Assembly: GCA_009602725.1 (NCBI GenBank)
Contig: WELB01000057.1
Location: 126,442-161,819, forward strand
Source: Spirogloea muscicola
Taxonomy: Eukaryota > Streptophyta > Zygnematophyceae > Spirogloeales > Spirogloeaceae
Direction: 5' to 3'
Length of the DNA: 35,378 bases
In this document: piece by piece, positions 9,862 to 20,109 of the stretch
Layout: each line of letters opens with the position of its first letter
How positions within the stretch are numbered: the stretch's first letter is position 1
Made by a program: the position numbers and the translations under genes
The notes under the pieces: generated by a model
What the model was told of the DNA's origin: nothing
The model's database searches: none
The model's input: the letters and a program-made list of their open reading frames with translations, nothing else

Positions 9862-11596
9862 ATGGCAAGCTCGCCGCCGCAGCGGGGGGCTCCGCCAGAG
9901 GAGATCGAGGGGCCTCCGGCGACCGCCGTCGACCAGGCCGCCATCGTGGCTCGCACCTGCCAGCTGCTCATGGCGGGCGAGAGCTCGAGGTGCGCTGCAA
10001 GCTAGCAAAATTCATCAGCATGAGCTCTTGTCCGGCTGCAGTCGCCGGCGCAATGCAGCAGGGTGGAGGACTGGCAGCTCTTGCTGGGCACTCGCTACCC
10101 AGAGACTACTTTCTCTGGCCTGCGGCTGCCCAATAGGGGATACTGAGCACCCAGTGGCCACTTAAGTCGCTATGTGCCTTACCGCATTTCTGGCCCCTTC
10201 GAACTTCGTTATACTCTTATGGGCTGGCCCATAACAGCCATCGCCCACTACTCGAGAAGTCTCTTGTTTGCTCAGCATGCAGCTCCTACTGCCGGAGCTC
10301 ATGGCAATGCGGGCCACCCAGCCTCTGATACACATAGGCTTCTAGTGAAGCACTCCTTCTGCCCTGCTTTTCAGGCAGAAGCAGCTCAGTGGCCTGTGGC
10401 GAGTCGTGGCCAAGGCCCTTGCCGAGCTGGACGGCCTGCGCACGGAGCAGGAGGGCGCCGCGGGGATGCTGGCAGCGCAGGTGGCCGAGGTGATCCATAA
10501 GTGGAGGAGCAGCAGCTTCAACACTGGGGACGGTGATCTTGGACGCCCCCTCGCAGTGACCGACTGTGAGGAAGTTGCAGTGGCAAACGGAAGCCTAGGC
10601 TGCAGGCAAGCTGGCAACGGCCGCGTTGAGCTTGTCGCGGAGAGGCCCAGCACCTGGCTGCAGCAGTACTCAAGGAGTGGCCGGCAGGCCAGCCAGATCG
10701 TGGCAGCTGAAGAGGGTCCTAAGCCATGCGACGTATATCCCAACCACTCATCAGACCCGGCCCGAAGCCTCTGGCGTGATACCCTACTGGCCAACCTGGA
10801 CGAGCACCCGCCACTGTGCCTCGACGATGATGACGAGGATGAAAGGCGGCCCCTGGCTTCAGCCTTTTACTCTGCAGACAGCCCCTCTTGTGTGGACACT
10901 GCTTGGAGTTCCCCCGGGGGTCCATGCGAGGCAGTGGCTACAACAGTTGCAGCTATGAGGTCAGAGCAAGCAGCGGCACACCTAAAGAGGGCTTCTATTG
11001 GGGATAGCAATACCACAGGACTTCTGCTGCCGGTGTCAACCGAGGACCCTGCAGGGCCAGGCACTGAAAAGAGAGACGTCGAGGTCAGCATAGTTGAGGA
11101 GGCTCCACCTGCGAGGCAAGACGCAAGCCACGTGGAGGATATTATATTTGCGCTGCAAGCCGTCCAGGAGGACATCAGCAATGCTCTACGCGGCAGCGTC
11201 AACCACTCGCAAGTGGCGCAGCAAATGCCATCTCCGGCGTCCAAGCCAGCACATCCACTAGACGATGTTACGAGGATTGCCGCAGCACAATTTCCTCCAT
11301 TACCCGCTCTTGGAGACACCACATATGTGCCGCATCATCTCAGATTTGACAGGGCGGGAGGTGGGTTGACAACTCCAACTGAACGTGGTGACAAGCAACA
11401 TGATCAATTCCATGATAACAGGCCTGCTCGACCTGACGGGGCTTCGGTGCCCGTGCGAGCAATGTACGGGGCCGCAAGCACTGTAGATATCTCTAGGTTG
11501 CAGTATGTGGCAGGAGGCCCTAAGATCGCCCATGACACCAGCCAGCGATCTCACCTGCGCGACCAAGTCACACCCTCTCTTATGCGGCGTACATAG
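9862..11596 (+). CDS. Orphan two-exon protein, 449 residues
   Basis: I do not recognise the family. Exon 1 is 9862-9989 and exon 2 is 10375-11596. The junction (AG before GTGCGC; CAG before GCAGAAG) joins in phase to read LLMAGESSRQKQLSGLWRVV. The N-terminal 110 residues look helical (VDQAAIVARTCQLLMAGESS, VAKALAELDGLRTEQEGAAG, MLAAQVAEVIHKW) and may form a coiled coil or helical bundle. The remainder is probably disordered, with an acidic patch (CLDDDDEDERR) and a later helical stretch HVEDIIFALQAVQEDISNAL. The long final exon without stops supports real coding. The start is the first ATG in frame after a GC-rich leader. The single intron carries a retroelement tail. The gene converges on the response regulator. 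Function unknown. Confidence 0.65.
10115..10265 (+). mobile_element. Retroelement 3' tail in an intron (copy A)
   Basis: Begins with the ORF end SGLRLPNRGY-stop (about 10113-10145). Then come CACCCAGTGGCCACTTAAG, TGGCCCCTTCGAACTT and the stem GGGCTGGCCCATAACAGCC at 10221-10239, followed by a CTCGAGAAGTCTCTTG tail. It is strongly similar over about 150 bp to copy B at 12171-12322. It lies wholly inside the intron of the orphan gene and in the same orientation. Confidence 0.7.
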
Positions 11597-11735
11597 GGGC
11601 ATCTTGGTGAAGAAATGCCCTTGCTCATGGAGCTTATGATGGCTTCTTCCATCTTGATGAGAAGCCCACAGACTCTTTTGCCCGTTGTACATGATAATTA
11701 CCATGATGTGAGAATGACAAGCAACCCTGCAACTA

Positions 11736-12059
11736 CAGTATAACCTGTCTAAGATTATGCGGTCGGTTGGGGAGGTTTGTATAACGATACACAGGATATA
11801 ACGGCACACAGGTCGCACAGTCCGTCGCACGGCTGTCGCACGGTCCGCCGCACGGTCCGTCCGCACGGTCCGTCCATAAAGAATGCGTGTTATCAAGCGA
11901 TATCCATAGGTATAAGCTTATATTTTGAGAAAAATATATAAAGTATGGAAATATAGAGGATTATAAGCTTATGCCACTAAACCGACTCGGTTTGCCAGAA
12001 TTTGATAACGTTATATAGGATATAAGCTAATGGAGGATAAGCTTAGACAGGTTTTACTG
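11736..12059. mobile_element. MITE with 18-bp TIRs and TA target duplication (pogo/Tc1-like)
   Basis: The left end is CAGTATAACCTGTCTAAG (11736-11753). The right end, read on the other strand, is CAGTAAAACCTGTCTAAG (12059-12042). The two agree at 17 of 18 positions. TA dinucleotides flank both ends (11734-11735 and 12060-12061), the target duplication of the Tc1/mariner/pogo superfamily, and a CAGTA start resembles pogo/Tigger ends. The 324-bp element has no transposase frame. Its right half is AT-rich with repeated TATAAGCTTA words; its left half carries a GC-rich minisatellite. It is inferred to be non-autonomous, mobilised by an element elsewhere in the genome. Confidence 0.75.
11812..11875. 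repeat. Minisatellite of GCACGGTCCGTC-like units inside the MITE
   Basis: About six imperfect 10-12-nt units (GTCGCACAGTCC, GTCGCACGGCT, GTCGCACGGTCC, GCCGCACGGTCC, GTCCGCACGGTCC) lie head to tail. The block contrasts with the AT-rich rest of the MITE and opens accidental reading frames on the minus strand. Confidence 0.7.
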
Positions 12060-12170
12060 TATCTCTTTCCGATACTTAGCATCCACCTCCATAACTTGAT
12101 TAGATCTGGTAAAGATAGGCAGGTAAAGATAGGCAGTGCAATACGTGACAATTGAGTGCCAACCTCCAGA

Positions 12171-12322
12171 CCTGCGGCTGCTCAATAGGCGATATGAGCA
12201 CCCAGTGGCCACTTGAGTCGCTGTGTGCTTTAGCGCTATTCTGGCCCCTTTGAGTTATGTTCATTCTTTTCCTAGCTGGCCAATCACAGCCCTCGCCCTA
12301 TTTTGGAAGAGTCTGTCTTCTT
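12171..12322 (+). mobile_element. Retroelement 3' tail, intergenic (copy B)
   Basis: Reads DLRLLNRRY in place of the ORF end. CACCCAGTGGCCACTTGAG and CTGGCCCCTTTGAGTTATG follow, then a worn stem AGCTGGCCAATCACAGCC (12275-12292) and GGAAGAGTCTGTCTTCTT. It is a diverged sister of copy A. The stop codon position is mutated (GAG), so it is older. It lies just beyond the MITE. Confidence 0.65.
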
Positions 12323-12325
12323 ATT

Positions 12326-13084
12326 GGGCATAACGTAAGGGCACGATGCATCGAATTTTTGCTTGGCAGATTATTCAGCGGGCGTTGCATTGCAGCAAAA
12401 AGAAGAAGCCTACATTGGCTAGTATCACTCAGAAGTAGCCATCGGCAGCAAGCGGATGCAGGAGACATGGAGAATGTATTGGCAGTCATAAACAGAGGTA
12501 ATTAACTTTCACTGACATATTCCAAGTGTACACTATGATCATGCACAACAAGGAGTCAATTGTACAACCTTGTGAAACTCGGGGTGAGGGTTTGACATCC
12601 CAAATCCCGAAGGGTCTGAACGCAGCTATTCTGCGCACGTCAAGTCAAGTGTGGGGCTAACCATGCTTCAATACTAGGTTCATCGCATCTTCGGACTGCT
12701 ATTCACGTATGGTCAACCTACAGTGATAGCTGACAGCTCATCAACAGCTTCATTGCCAAGAGCGATGCATAAGTCGTGGGGCTATATCTCGATCCACAAA
12801 GCCTGTTAAGCAGGCCCTGAGAAGGGCTACCGTTTGTCCAAAAAGCCCGGTGACCAGGCCCTGAAAATAGCAATTGCTCCCTCGCCATTTTCTCCTCTGA
12901 GTGTGCTTATTCTGTGCCCCAGAATCGCTAGAAGGCTACTCTCTATCTCATTCCAAGGGGCCATGCGTTGTGCAAGCTGAGGGTGTCAAGTTGAGGTGAA
13001 TGACATGCCCACAGATCGACCCCATGAGAAGAGGGCAGGCAGCCAGAGCCTGGGTTCAGGTATTGCCTGCCAGCCACTTGGACC
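12326..13084. other. Convergent intergenic region, no gene recognised
   Basis: Between the second tail copy and the stop of the response regulator I find no coding frame with family similarity. It probably holds the 3' UTR of the minus-strand gene. AGGCCCTGAGAAG near 12813 and AGGCCCTGAAAAT near 12857 form a weak direct repeat of no clear meaning. Confidence 0.5.
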
Positions 13085-15492
13085 TCATGTATCGTACCTC
13101 GTCGTATTTGCCTCATACTTGGCCCTTGCCGCTGAGTTGCTCTGCTGACTGCTCATGTAGTGATTGAACAGCATGGAGGACTGCGCGTGGGCGCCACTCA
13201 GATCGACGCTGCCCGGCTGGTTGATGAGGTACGCTTCAGCTTGCGACAGGTCGCCGAAGTTGCCGGAAGTGCCCTCCCCTAGGCCGTCACTGCTGGCTGC
13301 CGTGCCGAGCGAGCCTGGCAGCGGGTGGGAGCTCGGCACCCCCATCAGCTGGTCCATGCCCGGCACAGCCTCTCCCAGCACATCCGTGCCAGCAGCCGCA
13401 GCCAGCCGCTGCCGCTGTGACTGCTCCTGCTGAGCCTGCATGAGCATGTTCAGGTCGTACGGTGACAAGGCCTGAAGCTGCGAAAGAGTGCCACTGCTGC
13501 CATCGCCGCCGCCGCCAAGCACGTTGCCCTTTGACGCTGTCGTTATGCCATCGAGTCCAGTGAGCATTGTAGGCTGCACAGGCATTCCATCCAGGCGCTG
13601 CAGCTGCTGTAGCTGGGCGAGGGTCGCAAGCGTCCGAGAGTCGATCTCGCCCACGCTGGGCCGTCCATAGTTGGTCCTCTTTGCAGCCGGCTGCAACGTC
13701 GCAGGGCTGCCCGTGCCTGAGCCAAGGTTTGCACTGGACTTGGTCTGCACTGCTGCCTGTGAGCCGCGGCCCCCAGGCTGGATCTGCATGACGCCGCCCT
13801 TCTCTCCCTCTCTGGACGCCTGGAACGAAGCCACGGGATGCGGTTGCGGCTGGACCCCACTTAAGCGCTTCAAATACAACCGGTACTTCTGCAGCAAGCA
13901 AGCCAGCCAGCCACCGCCATGCCGACAATCAGCCAGGATCAGGACTGAAGGCCATGTATACCCAAGCCATGAGGACCTGTTCCTGCCACGTGCCAGTTAG
14001 ACCCTGAGGGCATGACAGAAAGACCTTGGAAACACTGCAACCATGCCTGGACGCCTAGCTGCACAGTATCCCGACACATCGTGCTCGCAAGAACATGCTT
14101 CCACAATAGTGAGGAGGTCACAGAGAGCTCTCTGTGAATAAGACAGAGTAAGGGTCGTAAGGTAACCAGCGGTAGGACCTGGAGGTGACTAGCCACATTC
14201 TCGCGAGTCAAGCCAGTCACATTCATAATCTCCAGTATTCTTTTAGGGACAGCCTCTGCACCAGATAGTAAACTAGTTGAGAGCGAGCACATTACAAAAG
14301 ATTGACATGCGACAACATAAAAGAAATTCATTTGTCCCAGAAGCAGACATCTGAAGCTGGTGTCAGATCAGTCTGTGCTGCATTGCTGAGGCGTGCTCCT
14401 GCATGCCGGTGCGTGAAGAGCAGGCAGGTGAGGGTCCGCACTCTCTATGCCGAGATCATTCACGGCGTTGACAAACTGCTGGTGCAGCTCAACAGACCAC
14501 ACGACGCGAGGCTTCTTGAGGCCGTTGGGCTCCTCCAAAAGCTCCTCGGCAAATCTCTCCTCGGCGGACTCGCCCTCTGGCTTGCGCTTCCGGGTCGAGG
14601 ACGTGAGCTCCTGCTCCTGGCTATCAGGCAGCCGGCTCTCGTCCCACTCGCCGTGCCCGAGGACGTCGTCGCGCTGGATCTCGCGCGTCTTCTTCCGCAC
14701 CACGTGCTGCCAGATGTTGCGCAGCTCCTCCACGCGCACCGGCTTGATGAGGTAGTCGCAGGCGCCGTGCGTGATGCCCTTCATGACCACGTTAGTCTCT
14801 CCATAGGACGACATCACTGCAGGGGCGCAACACAGTTGCACAACGTAAGGCCCTGCATAAGCGTCTTTTCCCACAGCAGCAACTTGACCCCGGATAGAGT
14901 CGTTTTTTGCTCGTTATGGCAGCGTAGGAGGCCGCCGTCAGGGCACTGTCAGTCCGGCCCTGTCTGTGCACACGCCATGAGGGCCTTCTCCGGGCGCGGC
15001 GTACGCGTGACGGGAAGATGGCAGGCGGCGACTCACTGATGACAGGGAGGTCGAGCTCCAAGCCGATGAGCTCCAGGAGCTTGAAGCCGTCCATTTGCGG
15101 CATGTTCACGTCGCTAATGACCAGGTCGAACTTGTCCTTGTTCTCCCGCAGCATCTTCAGCGCCACCATGGGGTTGCTGCACGTCGTCGCTGCCAGCCAG
15201 CACCGCCGCCCAATGCAAGGAGGTGAGGGCAGGGCGCAGACCGAAACCCGGCCAGCTGTCCCGGAGCTCCGGCACTGAGAGGCCGGGCGAGAGGCTGCGC
15301 CGCGGCGAGGGCGGCGCTCCTCGCCGCCGCCGCCGCCGCCGCCGCCCCCGGCAGGGGCAGCACAGACGGGCGCGCACCGTGGTAGGAGCAGGCGCGCAGC
15401 ATGCGGTCCAGGATGGTGAGGCACAGGATGTCGTCGTCCACGACCAGCACCCGCAGGCCGGCCGGGAAGGCGTCCAGGGACCCCGCCGCCAT
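13085..15492 (-). CDS. Type-B response regulator (receiver + GARP/Myb-like DNA-binding domain)
   Basis: Five exons: 15492-15378, 15189-15037, 14816-14442, 14255-14179 and 13888-13085, giving about 507 residues with all phases consistent. The receiver domain has the acidic pocket ([13 protein letters not shown]), the phosphoacceptor Asp in [14 protein letters not shown], then VIMMSSYGE and the conserved Lys in [10 protein letters not shown] linker with an RKRK basic patch follows. The GARP domain then reads [40 protein letters not shown] and [20 protein letters not shown]. The C-terminal 250 residues are Gln/Ser/Gly-rich, a likely activation region. By family it is a nuclear transcription factor receiving phosphate from a His-Asp phosphorelay, as type-B ARRs do in cytokinin signalling; the algal input is unknown. 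An in-frame ATG at 15531 would add 13 residues. An unresolved base at 15614 lies upstream. Confidence 0.93.
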
Positions 15493-15889
15493 GGCCGCCG
15501 CCGCGCGCTTCCTCGGTGGGGGGGGCCTCAAGCCCGGCAGCGCCGGCTGCCACCTGTGCCGGCCGAGTACTCCCCGCGCAGGGAGCGCCGCGAGAGGGCG
15601 GCGGCGGCGGCGGCNGAGCTGGCCGCCGTGGCGCGAGCATGCGCTCTGAGGAGGCGGCCGCCGGCGCCGGCGAGTATGTGCCTCTCGGCGGCGGCGGCGT
15701 CGGCGGCGGCGGCGGCGACGGCGGATGGCACGGCGCGGCGCCCGGGTGGTGGTGGGCCAAGCAGAGGGGACTGGGGATGACGGGGCGGTCGTGGCTCTGG
15801 CCCCGTCGCCGCCCGCTCAGCCAAGCGGCCCAACAACCCCCCCCCGCTCCGTCGCTGGGGTTGGGGTTGCACTTCTTCCACCTTGTTTG

Positions 15890-16149
15890 TTTTTCCCCCA
15901 GTCAGCAGCCGCAAGTCGGAGTGGCTTGCAGCTGGCACCCCGACGAGAAGTGGCTGTCCCAATGGGGGCAAGGACTGTGAGAGATAGCGCTTCCAGGTTG
16001 AGAAGCCAGCCCGAGAAGGAGTTGACAAAACGACTCCCGACGAGACCCAGAAGTAGCAGCCAAAGCGCGGCCTGCCAGCAAAGTGCAGTGCGTGAGCCTG
16101 GGATCGTTGGAAGGGAATGCGGAACACCGCATAGCCGCATGCGGAACAC
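15890..16149 (-). mobile_element. Retroelement ORF end interrupted by a tail segment
   Basis: On the minus strand the sequence reads VFRIPFQRSQAHALHFAGR, then in a shifted frame AGRALAATSGSRRESF, the family C-terminus. It is then interrupted by about 100 bp of 3'-tail sequence (TTGTCAACTCCTTCTCGGGC, TTGCCCCCATTGGGACAGCC, ACTTCT). It resumes as VPAASHSDLRLLTGG. The ORF is split between SF and PAAS, adjacent residues in the copy ending at 32158. The locus is thus composite and non-functional. Confidence 0.65.
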
Positions 16150-16199
16150 CTGGGCAAGCGACCCAGCGGCGTTGAAGCGGGGCAGCTCCCCTTGCTGTC

Positions 16200-16275
16200 C
16201 CTACCGACGATCGATGGCCTGCCGTGCAAGCGCCCTCAGCTCATCTGATTTCCTAATGCTGACACGGGAGTACAA
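16200..16275 (+). mobile_element. Possible retroelement ORF-end stub
   Basis: The frame reads ACRASALSSSDFLMLTREY, which resembles the family ending (SYSDLMLLTRGY). The homology is short, and no hairpin tail follows directly, since the next feature is a foldback. This is a weak call from one motif. Confidence 0.35.
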
Positions 16276-16329
16276 AGAGCGCCCTGTCTGCCTAGCCTGT
16301 GGCTCCGCTAACAGAGTCATGAGCACCAT

Positions 16330-16488
16330 CTGTATGCACCTGGCTGGCCTTTACAGCCGCTCTCCGTTTCCCAACAACCCGCATTCTTCTTGCTGCTGCT
16401 GCTGCTCCTGCTGCTTGGCACTGAGCGAAGAAGAATGCGGCTGCTGATATTAGAAGAGCGCCTGTAAAGACCAGCCAGGTGCATACAG
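16330..16488. repeat. Foldback element with nested inverted repeats
   Basis: Outer arms 16330-16363 and 16455-16488 are inverted copies with 2 mismatches in 34 (CTGTATGCACCTGGCTGG at the left end). Inner arms CCGCATTCTTCTT (16379-16391) and AAGAAGAATGCGG (16428-16440) pair perfectly over 13 bp. The loop is a CTG-rich microsatellite (TGCTGCTGCTGCTGCTCCTG). The inner right arm overlaps GAATGCGGCTGCTGAT, the word also found at the retroelement terminus at 5468. A direct duplication AGGTGCATACAG x2 follows at the right edge. Confidence 0.7.
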
Positions 16489-17700
16489 AGGTGCATACAG
16501 CGGGCCCTGCCCCCGAGAACGTGCTTGCCTCGGTGCTCGAGGCCGCTCTGGCCCTCTGCCACTCAGTCAACGCCGTCCCCCTGGCTTGAGACATGTTGCT
16601 CATCCGAAGAGGCAGTGGAAAGCCAGTATTGGAAGTTCCAGCCCAAAGCATGGCCTGCCCCGGCCTGAGGCTTCCCAGCGCTGTTGATGGAGTCTGCTGT
16701 GGCCACCTGTGCCGCACTTGGCTGGCCACCACAGTGCAGCAAGCACTTCCTGACTTGTGACCCCAACCTCTGTTCCGCCTCCGCCTTTCGGCCAGCCCAC
16801 ATGGTGTGCCGGCCTACATCATGCAGCTTGCTGCTGTTGGGGCCGCGCCTGGTACTGACTGGCCCTCCGACCTGTTTCTTTCTTGTGTAGGAGCAGCCTA
16901 TGCCTCTCCATGTACACAAAGTAGTAGAAGGAAATGAAAGCAAATTATCAACTGAGCGTCCACATCACCCAGCATAGAGCTCGCAAAATTGACAGAGCAG
17001 CAGTGATAGCCAGTGAATGCGCACAATAGATGAGTAATGGGTAAGTATTTTGACATCATCAGATCCTCAAAACAGGAGGGCCACTCTGTGACCGCTCGTC
17101 ACCGCTCGTCAAGCAGAAAGCAAGTACAAGAGGTGGACCGCGGAGAAAAGTCCACCACGCAAGCCAGAGGGAGCTCCTAGGGCTCGACCAGCAAGCATAT
17201 TGGGGTACATTGCCACTCAGCTTCCGCACGAACATGCATGTGTGTTGCGGGCAATACATGCTGCCTGATCCAGGAAAACAACTCCTGTCCCCGAGCTTCA
17301 GCTTCGAGCAGCCCTAGTACCGCAGAGGCGATTGTCCTGCATGCTCGCCTCTCGTATGCACCCGGTTAAGTGCTCACATATCACCAAGCACCCGGCTTGC
17401 ATTCCGTTCCACCCTCTGCCCTGCTGTACATCCTGCACAACCCCAGCATATGCGCTCTGGGACCTGGCACTCTTCGTTGGTGCAACCTAGGCACTCGTGC
17501 CGATGAGAAGGCTCGCCTGCCCTTGCCCACCGTAGGTGGAGTAGTAGGCAGGCAGCAGCCTGGTGCTACCAAGCGGTGCTGCAAAGATGGCTGCTGCAGC
17601 AGGCTTGGAGGTTGCTCACGGCCGACATGTGAGAAGGGCCTCCATCTGGCTGGTGGATCCAAACTGCCTGTGGAAAGAGGCATATGTGCCCGAGAGTAGG
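16489..17700. other. Intergenic, no gene recognised
   Basis: No frame here shows family similarity or consistent splice joins. A short plus-strand peptide (ENVLASVLEAALALCHSVN, about 16516-16571) looks coding-like but has no supported continuation. ACCGCTCGTC is tandemly duplicated near 17090-17110. The right part presumably holds the 3' UTR of NOSIP. Confidence 0.4.
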
Positions 17701-19983
17701 CTACAGCTTTGTCACTGGTCGCAGTGGGGCCGCCCCACTCCCGCTCCCCAAGTGCTTGAAAACCTCACCAACAAGGTTCTCGCCATGGCCTGCCATTCCC
17801 GTGCCTCCCCTTGCTATCTCAATCAACTCCTTTGCCTTGCAAGCCTTGCCGCACACACAGCAGCAATGGTCTTTGACTACAAATTTGTCTGCACTCAGCT
17901 CAGAGGAACTTGTCAAACGCGTAGGCAGACCTTGCTAAGAACAGGTGCTCCAGATGGTTGCTGTAATGTTTAGACTTGCTTAAACGACATCAAGTCACAA
18001 ACCAAAGATGGGCTGCGAACATAACAGCGCAGCTACAATGAGCTAGGTCTGCCTCAATGATGGTGCTCACCTGCACACTTCTTGCAGATGACGTGGCCGC
18101 AAGTGCTAACGGCAGCTAGGTATGTCGTGTTCGTGAGAGTTGTCTTGCAAGAGGGGCAGATGAATCTAGACCACAAGATAGCAGGGGTCCAGTGGTCAGT
18201 ATAGCACCCAAATACCTTGCAAACCAGTGCAACCTTACAAAGACCCAAGAAAAGGACTACACTGAAGATACAAGGTGCATGCATGAACTTGCACACAGCA
18301 AAAGTGCAACGTGTAGCACCGTTCATGTGACAATTGTGCATCCTGGCTGTACTGCAGATCTATTGGTAAAGGGCGGCAAAATCTGGCATAGGAGAAAGTT
18401 TAGTCACCAATCAGGGGAGTAAGCAGCTGCCTCCTGACCTGTCATTTGACACCACGCTACTAGGCTCTGGGTCCGGCAGCTCTGTGAATATGATTGGATA
18501 GAGGTCCTTCAGTCGCAGTTTCTCCTTGCCCTCGGGGCATACCGTGTCAGTGCTAGGAGCTTCAGCCCTCTCCACGGCCTCAGGTGTGGCTGAAGGAAGC
18601 CAGTATGCCTTCATTGTCCTGAGTGATTCCTCTTCAAAGGCTGTCGTCTTGGCGCTGCTGGCCCCATGGAAGCTGGAACTGCGGTCAACCTGGACGTGCT
18701 TCTTTGGTCATCGCTACAGGCCAACTCCAGGCAGAACTTTGGACGACAAATTTCTCAAACAAGCAAGGACCTAGATTCGAAGTGTAATTCCTAGCGGCCT
18801 GCCAAGCCCATAGCAGAAAGGCCATCTAGAGGCTGCCAAGACTGCCACTACGTATGCCCTGTCTCAGTAACATAACTGCGTTGGTTTGTGTCGATTGCAT
18901 GAATTTGGCAAGAAGGATTGACAGCTAGCGCCACTCACTTGCTTTTTGCTATCATACTCGGTCGGGACTGCGCTATTGTTTTGCCGGTCGAAGGCCTCCA
19001 GCCGGCGTTCCTTCTCAGCAACTTCAACTTCTAATTGCTCCTCCTCGTCTTGCTTTTGCTGGCTCGCAAACAATGCAAGCTTCCTGCACCAAGTCGAATT
19101 AACCTGCAAATTAAAGGCAGGCTCGCAATAACTGCAATTGGAAGGGATGCTAGCACAGAGAAAGTCTCAGAGGAAAGGTGGGCAGTATGTAGACGTCAAA
19201 ACATCCCACTGCTGATCATCTATCTTAGATCAGGCAGATGCAGATAGATCAAGGCAAACAGCTAATAACAGCACTGTACAAGGGCCAGCAAAACCATGGC
19301 CACCCAGGCGACTTGTTACGGTTGCACAGTGGGTTGCCTGGTCATGGTCTTGTGATAACAAAGGGAGGCCCTTGGCGGATAGAATAAACCTCAACCTAGA
19401 CCTGGAACCAAAACCTAAAATCAAATCCTAACCTTAATTTTACACTCTGACCCCTTGTAGTCAAACCTTAGACGATCAGTCGCGAAGTGCGGGGCGGGTG
19501 AGAGAAGAAGGTGGGGTGGTTCACGCAGCATGAAAAGCCTAGCAATGAAAAGACTAAGACACTGCCACGACATCCTCGTACTCACACAGCGTGGCAGTGC
19601 AGCTTACAACATGCAGCCTCAAGGGCCCACAAGTCAGAATTGCTGCAGAGACGCCTTCTACAAACCGAGGCTTTAGCCTGTGGAGCGGCACCACGACAGG
19701 GCGGCCCGCGCGAGGAAGGGGCGAAGCAAGCAAGCAGGCCTCACTTCTTGATGCCCTTCTTCTGGTGGAGGAGGCACTCGTAGATGCACTCCTTGCAGAA
19801 GACGTGGCCGCGGCGGCAGGCCAGCGGCTCCAGCAGGCGCTGCAGGCAGAGGCAGCAGGCGTCGAACTGCTTGATGGAGTCCTTGCCCAGCCGCTCGCGC
19901 TGGCTCCCGAACCCCAGCTTCCGCTTCTCCTCGTACGTGAAGATGGCCAGGTCATTGTTGTTGCGCGAGTGCCGCTGCGGCAT
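17701..19983 (-). CDS. NOSIP: NOSIP/CSU1-type RING E3 ubiquitin ligase
   Basis: Five exons: 19983-19745, 19083-18939, 18689-18439, 18165-18071 and 17888-17701, giving 305 residues with every phase consistent. The N-terminus MPQRHSRNNNDLAIFTYEEK followed by FDACCLCLQRLLEPLACRRG and HVFCKECIYECLLHQKK is the NOSIP N-terminal split U-box/RING half. A central coiled-coil, Lys/Glu-rich segment follows (KQDEEEQLEVEVAEKERRLE), then CPEGKEKLRLKDLYPIIFTE. The C-terminal half has FICPSCKTTLTNTTYLAAVS, TCGHVICKKCADKFVVKDHC and CCVCGK. The end, GGTGMAGHGENL and FKHLGSGSGAAPLRPVTKL, matches the plant orthologue CSU1. Family members are spliceosome-associated ubiquitin ligases; plant CSU1 targets COP1/SPA proteins. 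Intron 1 (19084-19744) holds a telomere-like degenerate repeat. Confidence 0.95.
19385..19440. repeat. Degenerate AACCTA-rich tract in NOSIP intron 1
   Basis: The plus strand reads AACCTCAACCTAGACC, AAAACCTAAAATC and AAATCCTAACCTTAA, a loose array of AACCTA-type words. It resembles eroded telomere-like or polypyrimidine sequence but has no exact TTTAGGG tandem. Confidence 0.35.
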
Positions 19984-20109
19984 GGTGCCCCGCAAGGTGG
20001 CGCGCGAGGCGCAGCGCAGGCGCCTCCTGGGCAGCGGCGGCCGCTGCTCTCGGCGGCAGAGGCCGCGGCCGCGGGGCGCGCGGGCGAGCTTTCGGGAAGA
20101 CGGCAGGCC

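Noticed and set aside
10276-10353. Extra middle exon (MQLLLPELMAMRATQ) in the orphan gene
   Set aside because: The only usable donor leaves TA, which makes a stop with the next exon. Joining exon 1 directly to 10375 is in phase.
11300-11896. 198-codon minus-strand frame over the end of the orphan gene and MITE
   Set aside because: It is antisense to the long plus-strand exon and runs through the minisatellite; no family similarity.
14302-15780. Long plus-strand frames opposite the response regulator
   Set aside because: They are shadows of GC-rich coding exons; the minus strand carries the conserved receiver and GARP motifs.
16516-16592. Plus-strand peptide ENVLASVLEAALALCHSVN as a gene
   Set aside because: It looks coding-like but is short, ends at a stop, and I could not join it to other exons.
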